From Topomyia yanbarensis (taxonomy: Eukaryota; Arthropoda; Insecta; Diptera; Culicidae), in the NCBI RefSeq assembly GCF_030247195.1, contig NC_080670.1:158360580-158424579 (forward strand): a stretch of DNA of 64,000 nt, given 5' to 3'. This document shows positions 10,841-21,245 of this stretch, in pieces. Each line of letters opens with the position of its first letter. Position 1 is the stretch's first letter. The notes beneath the pieces are model-generated. The model did not search any database. It saw nothing but the letters and a program-made list of their open reading frames with translations, and had not been told where the DNA came from. A program made the position numbers and the translations under genes.

Positions 10841-11413
10841 ATCGCTACCAGCATGTTGTCGTCCGTGTAGATGAAGGCGTAGATTCTCGTCGGCAGGTTT
10901 GCGAATAAAGAGTCCATGAGGACATGGGCGAGGACAGATCCGTTGTTCTCCAAAAAAATTTCGGATTGGCCACCTTCGATTCCCGACTAGACGGTGCGGT
11001 TAGATAGGTTAGTCTCTCAAGGAGCGGTCCATGTCTCCGGTGATGTTCCAGTTGGCCAGATGTAGGGCAGTATCGTGTAACGCTAAACGGTATTATAAGC
11101 CTACGCCACGTCGAGTGTGCAGACTGTCGGTGACGGATTCTGGTACCAATTTTCGAAGGCTGGTGAGGTAGGCAACCGTTTCAGCTCCACGTCGGAACGC
11201 AAACTGTCGTTGGTCCAATAGCTTACGTTCCTCCGGTAAGTCCAACATCCGTCTGCTCACTATTCGCTCCATCGTCTTAGCGAAGCAAGTGAGCAAACTG
11301 ATTGGACGGAAATCATCCGGCGTTCTGTTCCCCTGGCATTGACTTGGGATAGGAGCTTCCTTCCATGAAGCTGGCATCTGTTCACCGCTACAGATGCGGT
11401 TAATACTCTCCAA
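10841..11413 (-). pseudogene. LINE reverse transcriptase core
   Basis: The frame at 11093-11413 carries DDFRPISLLTCFAKTMERIV and QRQFAFRRGAETV, matching RT blocks 1-2 (RPISLL and QxGFRxG). Lower on the minus strand, NNGSVLAHVLMDSLF corresponds to the PQGSVLSPxLF block, and AFIYTDDNMLVA near 10860 is the catalytic YADD box with Thr in place of Ala. The pieces lie in different frames, so no enzyme can be made. The sequence order and spacing are normal for an R1-type polymerase. Confidence 0.8.
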
Positions 11414-11900
11414 TGTCGTCCGCTTGGCTAATGGCGGGGAATATCACAGTAGTGGATAGTTAACTTCATTTTATCCGGCAAACTTACCGCCTACCGATCC
11501 CAAGTTGACTTCCAATGAAGGGCTGGTTGTATACTTGTCCTGAATCGGGTTCAAAATGGACGTGCCCACTCCCAGTTCTTTGCGTAATTTTCAGGGAAGC
11601 AAGTGGGAGGGCAGCGTCTGCGGATAGGGAGGCAAAGTGCTTGCCTGGCTCGTTACCGAAGGTCGTAGAATCGATTACCATGCACCCGTTAACGGCAATG
11701 GCGTAACCACTCTACCGTCGCTTTCCGTTTAGGGAGTTGATTCTCCACCAGCGCTCTGATGTCAAGGAGTTTGGGGAAATACATTCCAAGAATCTGGTTC
11801 AGTTGGTGTTTTTCCGTCTTCTATGGCTTGCGACCTCGTTTCATGAAGTCATCCGCTTCTCTGAGCACCAGTGTGTACTGCCTGTCGGGGACGGTTTCCA
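11414..11900 (-). pseudogene. LINE region between endonuclease and RT, unrecognised frame
   Basis: No diagnostic motif was recognised. It is assigned to the LINE because it lies between its RT core and the TA-flanked MITE inserted after the endonuclease. Confidence 0.45.
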
Positions 11901-11907
11901 CTTGTCC

Positions 11908-12224
11908 TACACACCAAAAAAATATGAATTTTATCGTTGACGTAATTGCAAGCATGACAGAATTTAACAAACCGTAATTCACAAAATGACGAAATATAAC
12001 CGAGCTCCGTTTAATTTTACATGAAACATATGCATTACATGCGCAATGACATAAAATTACACTTACTGCTATTCAGAACAAACGTTATATGTGGAGTAAA
12101 ATTACGATTTACGAAATTCAACGTCATGTAAAATTAAAATCAAGCTTAAAAGTAAGTCATTTTTGATTCTCGTATATGTCAGGGCCAGGAGACGTAAATT
12201 TACACGATTTTGTCTAGGTGTGTA
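11908..12224. mobile_element. TA-flanked MITE inserted in the LINE (Tc1/mariner type)
   Basis: The element 11910-12222 begins CACACC and ends GGTGTG, with TA on both sides (11908-11909 and 12223-12224). The interior has inverted CATGTAAAATTA-like modules and no coding capacity. It interrupts the LINE coding sequence, so it inserted after the LINE. A TA duplication fits the Tc1/mariner superfamily. The wider flank TCCTACACACC / GGTGTGTAGGA is also inverted, so the true end could lie a few bases outward. Confidence 0.7.
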
Positions 12225-12260
12225 GGAATGCAGAAAACGGTAGCCCGATTTAAGGTGAGT

Positions 12261-12592
12261 TCATCTGGCGTGTATGACTCGTACCGATTTATCAGATCGT
12301 CGACGGTCTCCTCGTAGCGGGTCCAGTCTTCCCGATCTTAAACCCACCGCTTTCGACAGGTTGTGAAGCGTTTGATCGTGCGTAACATGGATAGGGAAGT
12401 GGTCACTGTTGCATGGGTCGACAAGGACAGTCCACCCACAAGATCTTGCGGGCAACCCGAGCAGATAGTGATTCGGATGGCGGATTCTGTCTGTCCGCGA
12501 AGAAATGTGCAACTGCTATCGTTGAACTTCGGCGATCTTCTGCTGCATGTACGTGAGCCCCAAATCGTGTGGTGTCCGTTCACATCTCCCAT
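12261..12592 (-). pseudogene. LINE apurinic-like endonuclease fragment
   Basis: GDVNGHHTIWGS near the start of the 12338-12592 frame matches the GDFNAHHxxWGS block of the APE-type endonuclease that nicks target DNA for LINE integration. SDHFPIHV in the overlapping 12261-12512 frame matches the SDHxPI block near its C-terminus. The two blocks lie in different frames, so the domain is broken by at least one frameshift. Confidence 0.8.
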
Positions 12593-12620
12593 GATGATGA
12601 ATGGGGTCTCGACTTGCTAA

Positions 12621-14810
12621 ATGAGGCGCTGAAAATAGAAGCCCACATACCAACTACTGCCGAGGATGTACAGGGATATGACGGTGCACTGGACTGGACA
12701 GATTGCCAGATTTTGCGAATCTTGAAATCAATTGATTTAGAAATTTATTAATATTTTAACTTCGTTTTCCTGGTTGCAGAAATAGAAATAGGGTTCTTAG
12801 TATCACAAGAGATAGTGATACTAATTGTTGTTGGCGTAGATTCTTTGTTGTAGGTTCAAATTTTTTCAAACGGGCCATCAAAATAAGGAAAAATTCCAAT
12901 TTTAATGATGATGCCTTTGTCTGTAGTTTGGCATTGCACAATGATATCCAGATGGCCTTCGCGAAAAAAATGTTTGGCGAAAATATTACCATTTGAAGTT
13001 TTGTTTGTAAAATTCTTTTTGAGTGACCCAATTAACCGATTTTAATGATAATTTAGTGACAACGGCAAAAGCTGTGTGAAGAATCATCTACTCGTTTTAT
13101 TAGTTTTATTGTCGGAAATAGACAGAATAAAAGAACGACTGCTCCGAATGACTACAGCATTGAACCGAGTCCACTAAACGAATCATTTAAAAAGAGTAAG
13201 TATAAGTTTTATGGACAACTGAGCACTAAAACTCTCCATAAGTGAACGCTTCATCGCAAGTGATCGTCACTTTTAACAAAACTCAGATGTAATACTTATT
13301 ATTGGCAACTTTATTTTACATTTAAATGACAAATTTTTGAATTGAACCCAATTTGAATTTCTGTATTAGGTCTATGCACTCTGTACTCTTAGTATAAATA
13401 CTTGGCATACTTGGCATCGCATTCAAGCGTGCTAGACAAAAAAAGATTTCAACTTACTGAGATCAATATAACCGTGACGACAGTTTTTGTTTTCACGTCA
13501 TTTTAACGCAATATCATTTTCATTGGCACTTAATTTCATTTTCAAGCAAGGAATTCGTTTCGTATTAAAGCACTGTTGCGACTAATATGTTGCGACTGGT
13601 TGAATATGTAAGTCCAATAATTTTGTTTTCATGTCTTCAATATAGAGCTGGTCTATTTTTTGTGCGTTTTGGAATAAACTGAGAGAGATTATCAGAAATC
13701 ACGGAGGAGGAAAAAAGAACCAGCTAATCCAAGTCACCTCAAGAGAATCTCTTCAACATTTTCTATGCACTCAGAACGAGTGCTTCCAGAATTGTGCTTT
13801 GATCCTCCCAATTCGGTTTGAATAAAACGGCCTTTTCGAAAGTTTCCGTCTTCGTTACCCGCACAACATTTAACGTTAGGTGCAACAACTTAAATTGAAA
13901 TTTTGGTCAAATAAACCTGTAATTAAAAAGCATTACAGTTTTCTTTAAGAACTCATGCATCTCTTCCAATTTTGATGATGATTGTAAAAAAAACTTGTAC
14001 TAATTAAAAACGAACCAGTTACTGAGCAGATGAGTATCAACATGTTTGAATTGACTTAAACAGGGTAAATGCAAGCATCATAGCAAATCCAACTGCCAGA
14101 GGGAATTAGACAGTAGGCCATATACACTGCCGCTGACAAAAGTTTTGCAAAAGATTCACTGGAATCGGATAAATTGCAGTAATTTAAAAATATAAAAAAG
14201 GAAGTTTCTTCGGCACAGGAGAAGTGCGACGTGTTTTCTTTGATTTGTCGGAAGCAAGTGTGATGCTAAAATTAATGAGCCCATCCATATTTATAGTTTC
14301 GAGCTGTTTTAGTGGTATTATCAATGCTTCATTTAACAAAATTTACGTAAATTTTAAGATAATAGGAATCAGTACTCAGGCATTTGCGTTCTATTAGTGA
14401 ACAGTCCTTCAGTAAAATTCCGGTTAGTTTAGTAGATTAATTCATTGAAATATTTCCTTGGTGTTGTTCAAAAATTCATGAATTCCGAAATAAACCCTAT
14501 AAGCTTCGTGTGCTCAAATATAATATTTGCTTAATCTAGGTATTCCTATCGAGTTCCAACGGTTTTTCAAAATTGTAAGTCAATAGCGCTAAAGTTTTTA
14601 TTTATGATTTGTAGTAGTTTTTTGTACACACTTTACAAGTTAACAAGCAAAATTACTGGTCTACCTTTTTCGTAGTTTCAAGGATCTAGAACGAAAAATA
14701 TAAAAAGTATCAATTTCATAAAAAATAGGATCTGTGAAAAAATCTGAATACTTAAATAAATAAATAATTAATTGTTCTCATTTGTCAGATAATATTGCCG
14801 AAAATAGTCT
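12621..14810. other. AT-rich intergenic, no gene recognised
   Basis: About 2.2 kb without recognisable coding or structural RNA. A minus-strand frame at 12756-13031 (91 codons) has no family features; one alternative frame looks protein-like but is broken, so an old retroelement remnant is possible. Confidence 0.4.
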
Positions 14811-15386
14811 TTAAGGGGTTACATACCTTTTTGTGCGAAAAATGTGGTGATCACTATTGAAGACCAATAGATCAACTAAAATCCCAAAACTCAAAAATTT
14901 CCATTAGTATATGATTATTCCTCGTACCTTAACGATTAGTTAAATGAATAATAATTTTTTCCTGCATTCGTGAACGTTTTACATAAAAAATCGCTGTTTT
15001 AAGCTATAAAAATTGTATTTCAAAAATTTCATCTGCAAAACAAGAATTTTTGCGTAAAAAAGGAATAATTAAGGTACGAGAAAAATTAATTACGATCAAT
15101 TGTAAAACAAGTTGAAGAAAATCGGTTAAGTATTTTTTTGGCAATCGTGATCACGGAAAAACCATTTTTGAAAAAAAAAACGACATTTCGAGATAATCGA
15201 GTTAAAAATTTCAAATTACCACTGCTCTCGGTAAACGAAGCGCGCTTGGGAGTGCTGTAACATTCGATTTATTTCTCTTATCTCTATAAAAATTTGGGAA
15301 AATTTTCTTTCACAAGGAATTGTACTTTCAGATAAAGTAATAACACATCGATTTTTTGAAAAATTAAATGGTATGTAACCCCTTAA
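14811..15386. mobile_element. 568-bp MITE with TTAA duplication and GGGGTTACATACC ends
   Basis: TTAA at 14811-14814 and 15383-15386 flanks perfect 13-bp inverted termini GGGGTTACATACC / GGTATGTAACCCC. Inside, ATTATTCCTCGTACCTTAA and its complement form a second inverted pair. No coding region. The TTAA duplication points to piggyBac-type mobilisation; a TAA reading (Harbinger type) is also possible. Confidence 0.85.
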
Positions 15387-16029
15387 TGTAATATCATTTA
15401 AAATGAATATATTTTAAATTTGAGTTAAATGGGAGTTAAACCGTTTCTCCGCATCAAAAAATCTTCTACCTGATCCGAACATTTATAGCGAATTTCGACA
15501 TTCTCTTGTATAAGTATTTGTACTTCAATAATTGAAGACCAAATAACACTGAGTCTTAATGAGCTAAACCAAAAAGAAACGACCGAAAGTGGTTACGAAA
15601 CTATGAAGAACTAATGACGAAGTCGAAAATAATCGTTGAAGTAATTTCTAATTTTGATCTGTTGGCAGCGTAGTTAATGTTGCGCATTTCAGTCTGCAGC
15701 AGTGTTCGAGGACGGAGGACACGGGATGGTGCGTACAGGTTAATTTGTGATAGGAGATCGGTAAAATCATATTCAGCCAGAAGAACCTAAACACGAACGT
15801 AGCTTGCGACGCGTGTCTACGATTTTCTAAAGTGCGTAGTCCTTATAATCGATAACGGTCTTCGTATGGTGGCAGGTTCAGCGGATCGTTCGAAGGCAAT
15901 TGACGTTATGCATATTGTGTGAGTCTGCGCTGGACAGCTTCACTTCTTTAGCTCAGAGTTGCACGATAGGGGCACTCACCAGATGACGTTTGCAAACTCC
16001 AACGGCGAAAATTGTAACTTGTAAACAGT
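15387..16029. other. intergenic, nothing recognised
   Basis: Slightly GC-richer than its left neighbour. No gene, RNA or repeat boundary was seen. Confidence 0.4.
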
Positions 16030-16275
16030 GGCGGATGTAATTCTGGAGAAAATTTTGAATAGGATGTAAGTAATATTGACAACCTTTCTTTGTTTACTTC
16101 CTCTTTCATTTATTATAACGTCACTATAACACTTTGCACTAATTTACCAGTACATATCGAAAACCGATGGTTGTTACTAGAATATTATGCAAACAATTGA
16201 GTAGTAAATGTTGAAACGACCGAAGAGAATGGCCCCAAAGAGAATCTCTCATTGTTACTTACGTCCTTACGTTTT
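16030..16275 (+). repeat. dispersed repeat, copy C
   Basis: It shares GGAGAAAATTTTGAATAG, CAGTACATATCGAAAACCG, AGAATATTATGCAAAC and AATCTCTCATTGTTACTTAC with copies A and D in the same order. It directly precedes the mariner pseudogene; the open frame of the transposase runs back into this repeat by chance. Confidence 0.65.
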
Positions 16276-16390
16276 CTCTAGAATTAAAGTAAAATGCGTC
16301 ATTTTTTCCCTCCAAGAGAAATGCTCTCTGGACTCCCTAAAAATGGGTGGCATGTTTCTTTTCACTCGGGTGCTGTCAGTTCAATCGAAG

Positions 16391-17376
16391 ATGGCGTCAA
16401 AACAGCAAGCACTCCGCGAACGTGTTGTACGGTTTTATGAAACGGATGATCATCGTGGTAAAAAGTTTACGGTAGATCACTTTCGAGACGTGTCCGTGAG
16501 TACAGTTTACCTGATCCTGGTATCCCTGAGCGTGGAGTGGAAGGCCGGTAGAGCCCGTCCGGCGAAGATAATGACGAAGAAGAAGAAGGAAGCATTGAAA
16601 AAGCTGTTCGACAACAAGGACGGAACGAGTTTGCGTGACGTCGGCCGGAAATATCAATGCTCCCATACCTTGATTCACCGAACCCTCAAGATGGACGACA
16701 TCATCTGTCGGAAGAAGACTCGATCCCCCAAGTACACGGACGAGAAGATAGCGATCCTGAAATCGCAGTCCCGGTGGATGACGAAGAACTACCGCGGTAC
16801 GTCGTTTGTGCTGGACGACGAAAGTTTCTTTCCGCTCCAGAAAATCCACATTCTGGGAAATGACAGCTACTATTCCAGCAGGTTTAAGCATAAATTTGTA
16901 AAAATTATGCTTTGCATCGCTATATCGGACAGAGGTATTTCAAAATCGTGGTTCAAGTCGAACGGTCTGGCCATCAATCAACAAGTGTACCAGCACGAGT
17001 GTCTTGAGAAAATTCTTCTGCCGTTCTTAAAGGAGATCATGCGGATTGGAAGTACGTCTTCTGGCCAGATAAGGTATCTTCCCATTACGCCAAAAAGACG
17101 CTAGAGTATTTTAAGCAGAAAAAGATATCGTACGTGCCGAAAGAAAGGAACCCGACCAACTTACCCCAGTGCCGTCCCATTGAGGATTTTTTCGGCTCCC
17201 TCGGTACCCAAAGTTTACAAAACTTATTGGCAGGCCAAGGATACGAAGCAGTTGATCACCAGGACTGGAATTGTATCCAGAAGATGGACGCCAGTGCCGT
17301 GCAGCACTCTTGTGAGAGCATCGCGACTAAGTTGCGTCGTACGGATGACCAGGGCCCTTTCTTCAATATTCATTGA
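16391..17376 (+). pseudogene. ITmD37E mariner-family transposase, one frameshift
   Basis: A DDE transposase that would cut and paste its own element at TA sites. The ATG at 16391 gives MASKQQALRERVV, the start of an N-terminal helix-turn-helix region, followed by a GRARPAKIM AT-hook-like linker. The first catalytic Asp is in VLDDESFF, the second in FWPDKVSSHYA, and the Glu in RPIEDFFG. Exactly 37 residues lie between the second Asp and the Glu, which is diagnostic of the ITmD37E family. The first Asp lies in the frame open to 17104; the last two lie in the next frame, so a single-base loss near 17040 breaks the gene. The stop is at 17374-17376. Part of the N-terminal DNA-binding region looks shortened. 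Terminal inverted repeats were not identified. Confidence 0.9.
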
Positions 17377-18020
17377 TGTTTTTACCTTTCTCATAAAAAT
17401 AGACTAAACAATCACTCCAAAAATCAACTTTTCAACAGAGGCAACAGTTCGTCGAGATCGCAAAATGACTGTGTGTGCATGTATGTGTGTGTCAAATAAT
17501 GTCACTTACATTTCTCAGAGATGGCTGAACCGATTTGCACAAACTTAGTTTCAAACGGTATAATGCTCCCACGCTATTGAATTTTTAGTTTATCGGACAT
17601 CCAGTTATGGAGTTACAGGTTAAAGAGTGCAGTCACACAGTAAATTCCCATATAAACTGGTAACCCTATGATGTCCGAATGATGTAATTCATATTCAAAT
17701 ACGTCCATCATTACTTAGATTCGCGGGTCTAGATCACTAATAACCATCCAAAGTAGGTTTGATCACATTGGCCACATATGACGATTCTTGGTGCCCCCGG
17801 GGAACTGGGTAAGCTTCTAAGCTAATGTCACACCCATTTTCCAGCAAACTTTGAACCAATTTTTACAAATATAATACTCCCATTGACTGCTATTGAATTT
17901 TATTCACTTCTGACTTTTGGTTCCGGAGTTACAGGTTGGTTATTGCGGTCACATAGGAAGTTCACATTAAAACCGGTACAATCGTAATATCTCATAGGTT
18001 AAACACAATGAATTTGTACT
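17377..18020 (+). repeat. two tandem diverged units of a dispersed repeat
   Basis: A unit with ATGTCACTTACATTTCTCAG, GAACCGATTTGCACAAA, TATTGAATTTT and GGAGTTACAGGTT starts near 17499. A diverged unit with the same blocks (TAATGTCACACCCATTTTC, GAACCAATTTTTACAAA, TATTGAATTTT, GGAGTTACAGGTTGG) starts near 17824, a period of about 325 bp. Similar sequences are familiar from mosquito genomes; the class is uncertain. Confidence 0.6.
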
Positions 18021-18536
18021 TTTTGATAACTTCATTGTTGATTTAGTCATAAACATCCAAATGGTATATAAACTTCAAATGGTAATTTTTGTGACAAAAA
18101 CTTCGTTTTCGCGAAATACATCCGTCTTTAATTTTGAAACATTACAATTTACCTAAATTTGGGTAGTCCATTTAAAAAATTTCGTCTTTATTGGTTTCCA
18201 GAGACATTTCGTGCAATCATTTAATGCGGCATGGTAAAAAAATGTATGACGCGTACTAATCCATACACGTTTAAAAGATGATAACAGTTTCCATGCTCAT
18301 CTATTTGGCATATTCACCAATCGAAAAAAAAATATATTAAATGCTTTCTTTGCAAGGTAACGTTTATTTAAAATTGCATTCAAACCTAAACATTAAAATG
18401 AGTCGAATCTATAAATATTGGCGGTACAACTTATATTAAACCCCTTCAAGTGTGATAGATGAGATAGAAAACTTATCGCATGTTTCCGTGGCCCATAATT
18501 TGCCTATGCGTTTATCGTTTGTCCACAAATTGGTCG
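18021..18536. other. AT-rich intergenic, nothing recognised
   Basis: No coding or repeat boundaries recognised between the tandem repeat units and the TTGGTCGG element. Confidence 0.4.
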
Positions 18537-18780
18537 GTGTTGAATCGGACCGGACCAAAAGACACTGTATTGGTTTCGAGGAAAACGAGTTCGCAGTTTT
18601 TTTTACGTTATAATTCTAAATAAATTTTTGCTATAATTCTTGCTTATGGTAGCATATTTCAAATCTGGCAACAGTATGTAGTTGAAAAAAAATCTTTGTC
18701 CAGAGCTACCATTATCTTCCTTTTCGAGTTTTACGACGCGTAGAATAAATTCATATATTTTAATTATTTTGTTACAGCAT
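18537..18780 (+). repeat. TTGGTCGG dispersed repeat, copy 1
   Basis: It begins TTGGTCGGTGTTGAATC. Its interior (GTTATAATTCTAAATAAAT, then ATTCTTGCTTATGGTAGCAT, then TCAAATCTGGCAACAG) is the reverse complement of 51700-51890. Both copies start with a TTGGTCGG(T/C)GTT motif in the same orientation, suggesting the motif is an inverted terminus present at both ends of the family. Confidence 0.6.
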
Positions 18781-18948
18781 CAGAAGAATGTTCTGCTTGT
18801 GTTCAGTATATTTTAATAGTTGGTTCCGCAAAATTGTAGAATATTTCTTGGGTCCAACTTACGGGCTTGTTAGGAATCTTCGGAAAAATCGAAGTTTTAG
18901 ATTTAAAACGTTTGATTTTCTTCGAAAATTTTAATTTTGGTCTCAAAT

Positions 18949-20075
18949 TTAACCCTAGAACGTTGCATTTGCATTTTCCACCCTAGAACGTTGCACTGGG
19001 GTACAAATGTACCCCACGGACATGCTCCACCGCCTAGGAAACGAATCTCTGCTCGCAAAGGTAAATTGCGTGCGAAAGATTCAATGGAATTACATTAAAA
19101 TGTTATTTTTTATTATTTATTTTCTTTTAAATGCTCACGCAACGAGCCGTGTCAAATGAACGAATTGAATTGAAAAAAAATGTACCCCACGCGTTTAATA
19201 TGGCAAACAAACGAAATGTATAATACGTCATTTTCTTCGTTTTTTAATTTCGCAAATAGCAGCTTAATTGAAAATACTGAATTTATTGAATCAATGTTAC
19301 ATAAATTGGTTTGAACAAAAAAGTGAAAAGATCGCACGAAATTTACTACAACTTTGCGAATTTTTAAACGATTTGAAAAAAAAATCAAATGATTCTAAAA
19401 GTTGAAAGAATGCTCTAGAAACGGTATAAAATGGAATTTCCATATTTTTGAAAAAGTGCAACTATTTGGAAGAGTGCAAGTTTAAAAATTGGGTTTTAGA
19501 AAAGACTTCGAAATATGGAAAAAATTGAACTGAAAAAAATATTTCTGACCAGTAGTACATTAGTAACACGTAACGTTAACGTTACAGCAGTTACTGTGCG
19601 CAAATTATACTTGCGAGCCATTGCTTTAAAAAAATCTATAAAAAACAAACAATCAAAATCAGCAAAAATGGGAAAGATTTGTTTTCTACTTCAAAATAAA
19701 TTGAATTAATTGAATAAATAATTAAAAACGATTATACTATACGTATATACTATACGATTGTTACTTACGCAGTAAAACAACTAGTATTTAAACTGGTATT
19801 GTCACGAGTCACATTTCCACTGACATCACGAAACCTGACGAAACGCTAACGGCAACCGTACACTGGGGTACAAATGTACCCCACGCCAACTTTGATACCT
19901 GCTTCCACTAAGGCTATAAGCAAACTGTCTATACCACCTTTTCCTGCTCTTACTAGGAACTCTAAATTGAATTATGGTTAAACCCAGATTGGTAAATGCC
20001 GAACTCTCGTCTTCATACGACTCCAAAGAAGGCGTGGCGTACATTTGTATCCCAGTGCAACGTTCTAGGTTTTAA
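18949..20075. mobile_element. piggyBac-like non-autonomous element
   Basis: The left end is TTAA (18949-18952) followed by CCCTAGAACGTTGCA; the right end is TGCAACGTTCTAGG followed two bases later by TTAA (20072-20075). Next to each end is GTACAAATGTACCCC or a near copy of its complement, a subterminal inverted repeat. TTAA plus CCCTAG is the piggyBac signature. The left end is partly duplicated (a second CCCTAGAACGTTGCAC at about 18983). No transposase was recognised in the 1.1 kb interior, though the frame at 19826-20044 is unexplained. Confidence 0.75.
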
Positions 20076-20640
20076 TTTTGAAGGTAGTATTTCTTGCCTC
20101 AATAAAGAATGAAATGGTCTACATAAAATTCTTCGAGAACTGTTTGAAATTTTGTTTATTACATTAATGAAAATATCATTTTCACCATTTTGATAAGTCA
20201 AATAACTTCATGTTCTGAAATATTTAGACTCTATATAAAACATCGCGCAAAATCCCAATACTGCATCATTGCCATGTGATAATTGAAAAAGTACTGAAAC
20301 ACTAAAAATTCGAAGAGGCCAAATTGACTGCCGATGACTGTTTCCAAATCGAATTATGACTTAGTTGTCTTTCTGTCTAGCCTCCATTTCAAAAGTACAA
20401 GTGGACAATCTCAAATAATTCAATGGGTTTTGAAAATTTATAAGAAAGTGGAATTATTACATTTGCATGAATTTTTGTTTTAGATCTCTGGTCAACTTTG
20501 AATCCATATTGCCCAAATTATTTATCAACCCCAAATTATAATTTCTGCCAAATTTCGGTTCCCATCTTCTAGGAAGGTAGCTACCCTGCACAGCTACTGC
20601 CCAAATCTAGCCGGCCAAAACAGGTAGGCTTTTTGCTTCG
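20076..20640. other. AT-rich intergenic, nothing recognised
   Basis: No gene or repeat boundary was seen before the GC-richer island at 20.6 kb. Confidence 0.4.
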
Positions 20641-21140
20641 CCTTTGTTTTCATTCAAGGCGATCGTGTTTCAGGAAAACAAACGACGCGTTTATGTGTGC
20701 ACCGTTTTTGTAGTAGAAGTAGGGGCCGCGCTACATCCACACCGACATAGCTTTTTGTTTTATTGCTCGCAAAGCTAGTAGTTCCGTGTACATATGCATT
20801 TTTCCCTGCGACTGCCGGACCACGGACGAATGGCAAAAGGGTTCCCTTTCTAGGAATCGTGTAGTTTTTGTTTTTTTAGGATTCTTACCCGTTTCGCCAT
20901 TCGTTCCTTTTTGCGCTGTCGATTGGTGTGCCGTATGTCGAAGGTTTTCCCCTCGTCGACCGCACCCGACGAACCGGCGAACCGCCGTGTACCGTCACGT
21001 CGAGCCCACGGGTTTTGCCACGGTTGAGCTAATATGGCGCGGAGAGTCGTGCACGCGTTTGATTTCTGTTCCGATCGAAGAAGGCCTGCAAGCAAGGGTG
21101 TAACTGGCTGCTCTGATTGGCTGTGATAAGGACCCATTCG
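20641..21140. other. GC-richer flank upstream of a candidate coding exon
   Basis: GC content rises sharply compared with the flanking AT-rich DNA, and no transposon ends are visible. It could be the 5' region of a host gene. No combined TATA, initiator and DPE match was found on the plus strand. Confidence 0.35.
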
Positions 21141-21212
21141 ATGAACGCTCTGCTGTTGCTGGCTGCTGCTGCTGCTGCTGTTGCTGCAAGTACCGTCCCG
21201 GCGTTCGGCATG
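21141..21212 (+). CDS. candidate first coding exon encoding a signal peptide
   Basis: The frame is 24 codons from ATG at 21141 to a phase-0 splice donor, ATG then GTAAGC at 21213. The predicted peptide starts MNALLLLAAAAAAVAAS: a short polar start, a Leu/Ala hydrophobic core of about 13 residues and small residues suited to signal peptidase cleavage, followed by TVPAFG. That is the pattern of a secretory N-terminus on a short first exon. Reading through the donor meets a stop at 21243-21245, consistent with an intron. The Ala stretch comes from a GCT run, so a chance trinucleotide repeat can mimic this. No second exon was identified, and the protein identity is unknown. Confidence 0.35.
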
Positions 21213-21245
21213 GTAAGCATCGCCGACCGCCGAAGGGGGACCTGA

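Larger units (their letters stand above)
9330..12620 (-). mobile_element. degraded R1-like LINE (endonuclease, RT, RNase H, zinc motif)
   Basis: Reading the minus strand, the pieces of one non-LTR retrotransposon ORF2 appear in the correct order: endonuclease, reverse transcriptase, RNase H and C-terminal cysteine/histidine motif, then a 3' UTR and the AAATA tail. Frameshifts and stops are frequent, so it is dead. A TA-flanked MITE interrupts it between endonuclease and RT. It extends about 3.3 kb; the N-terminal part of the endonuclease and ORF1 are missing or unrecognised. Confidence 0.85.
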
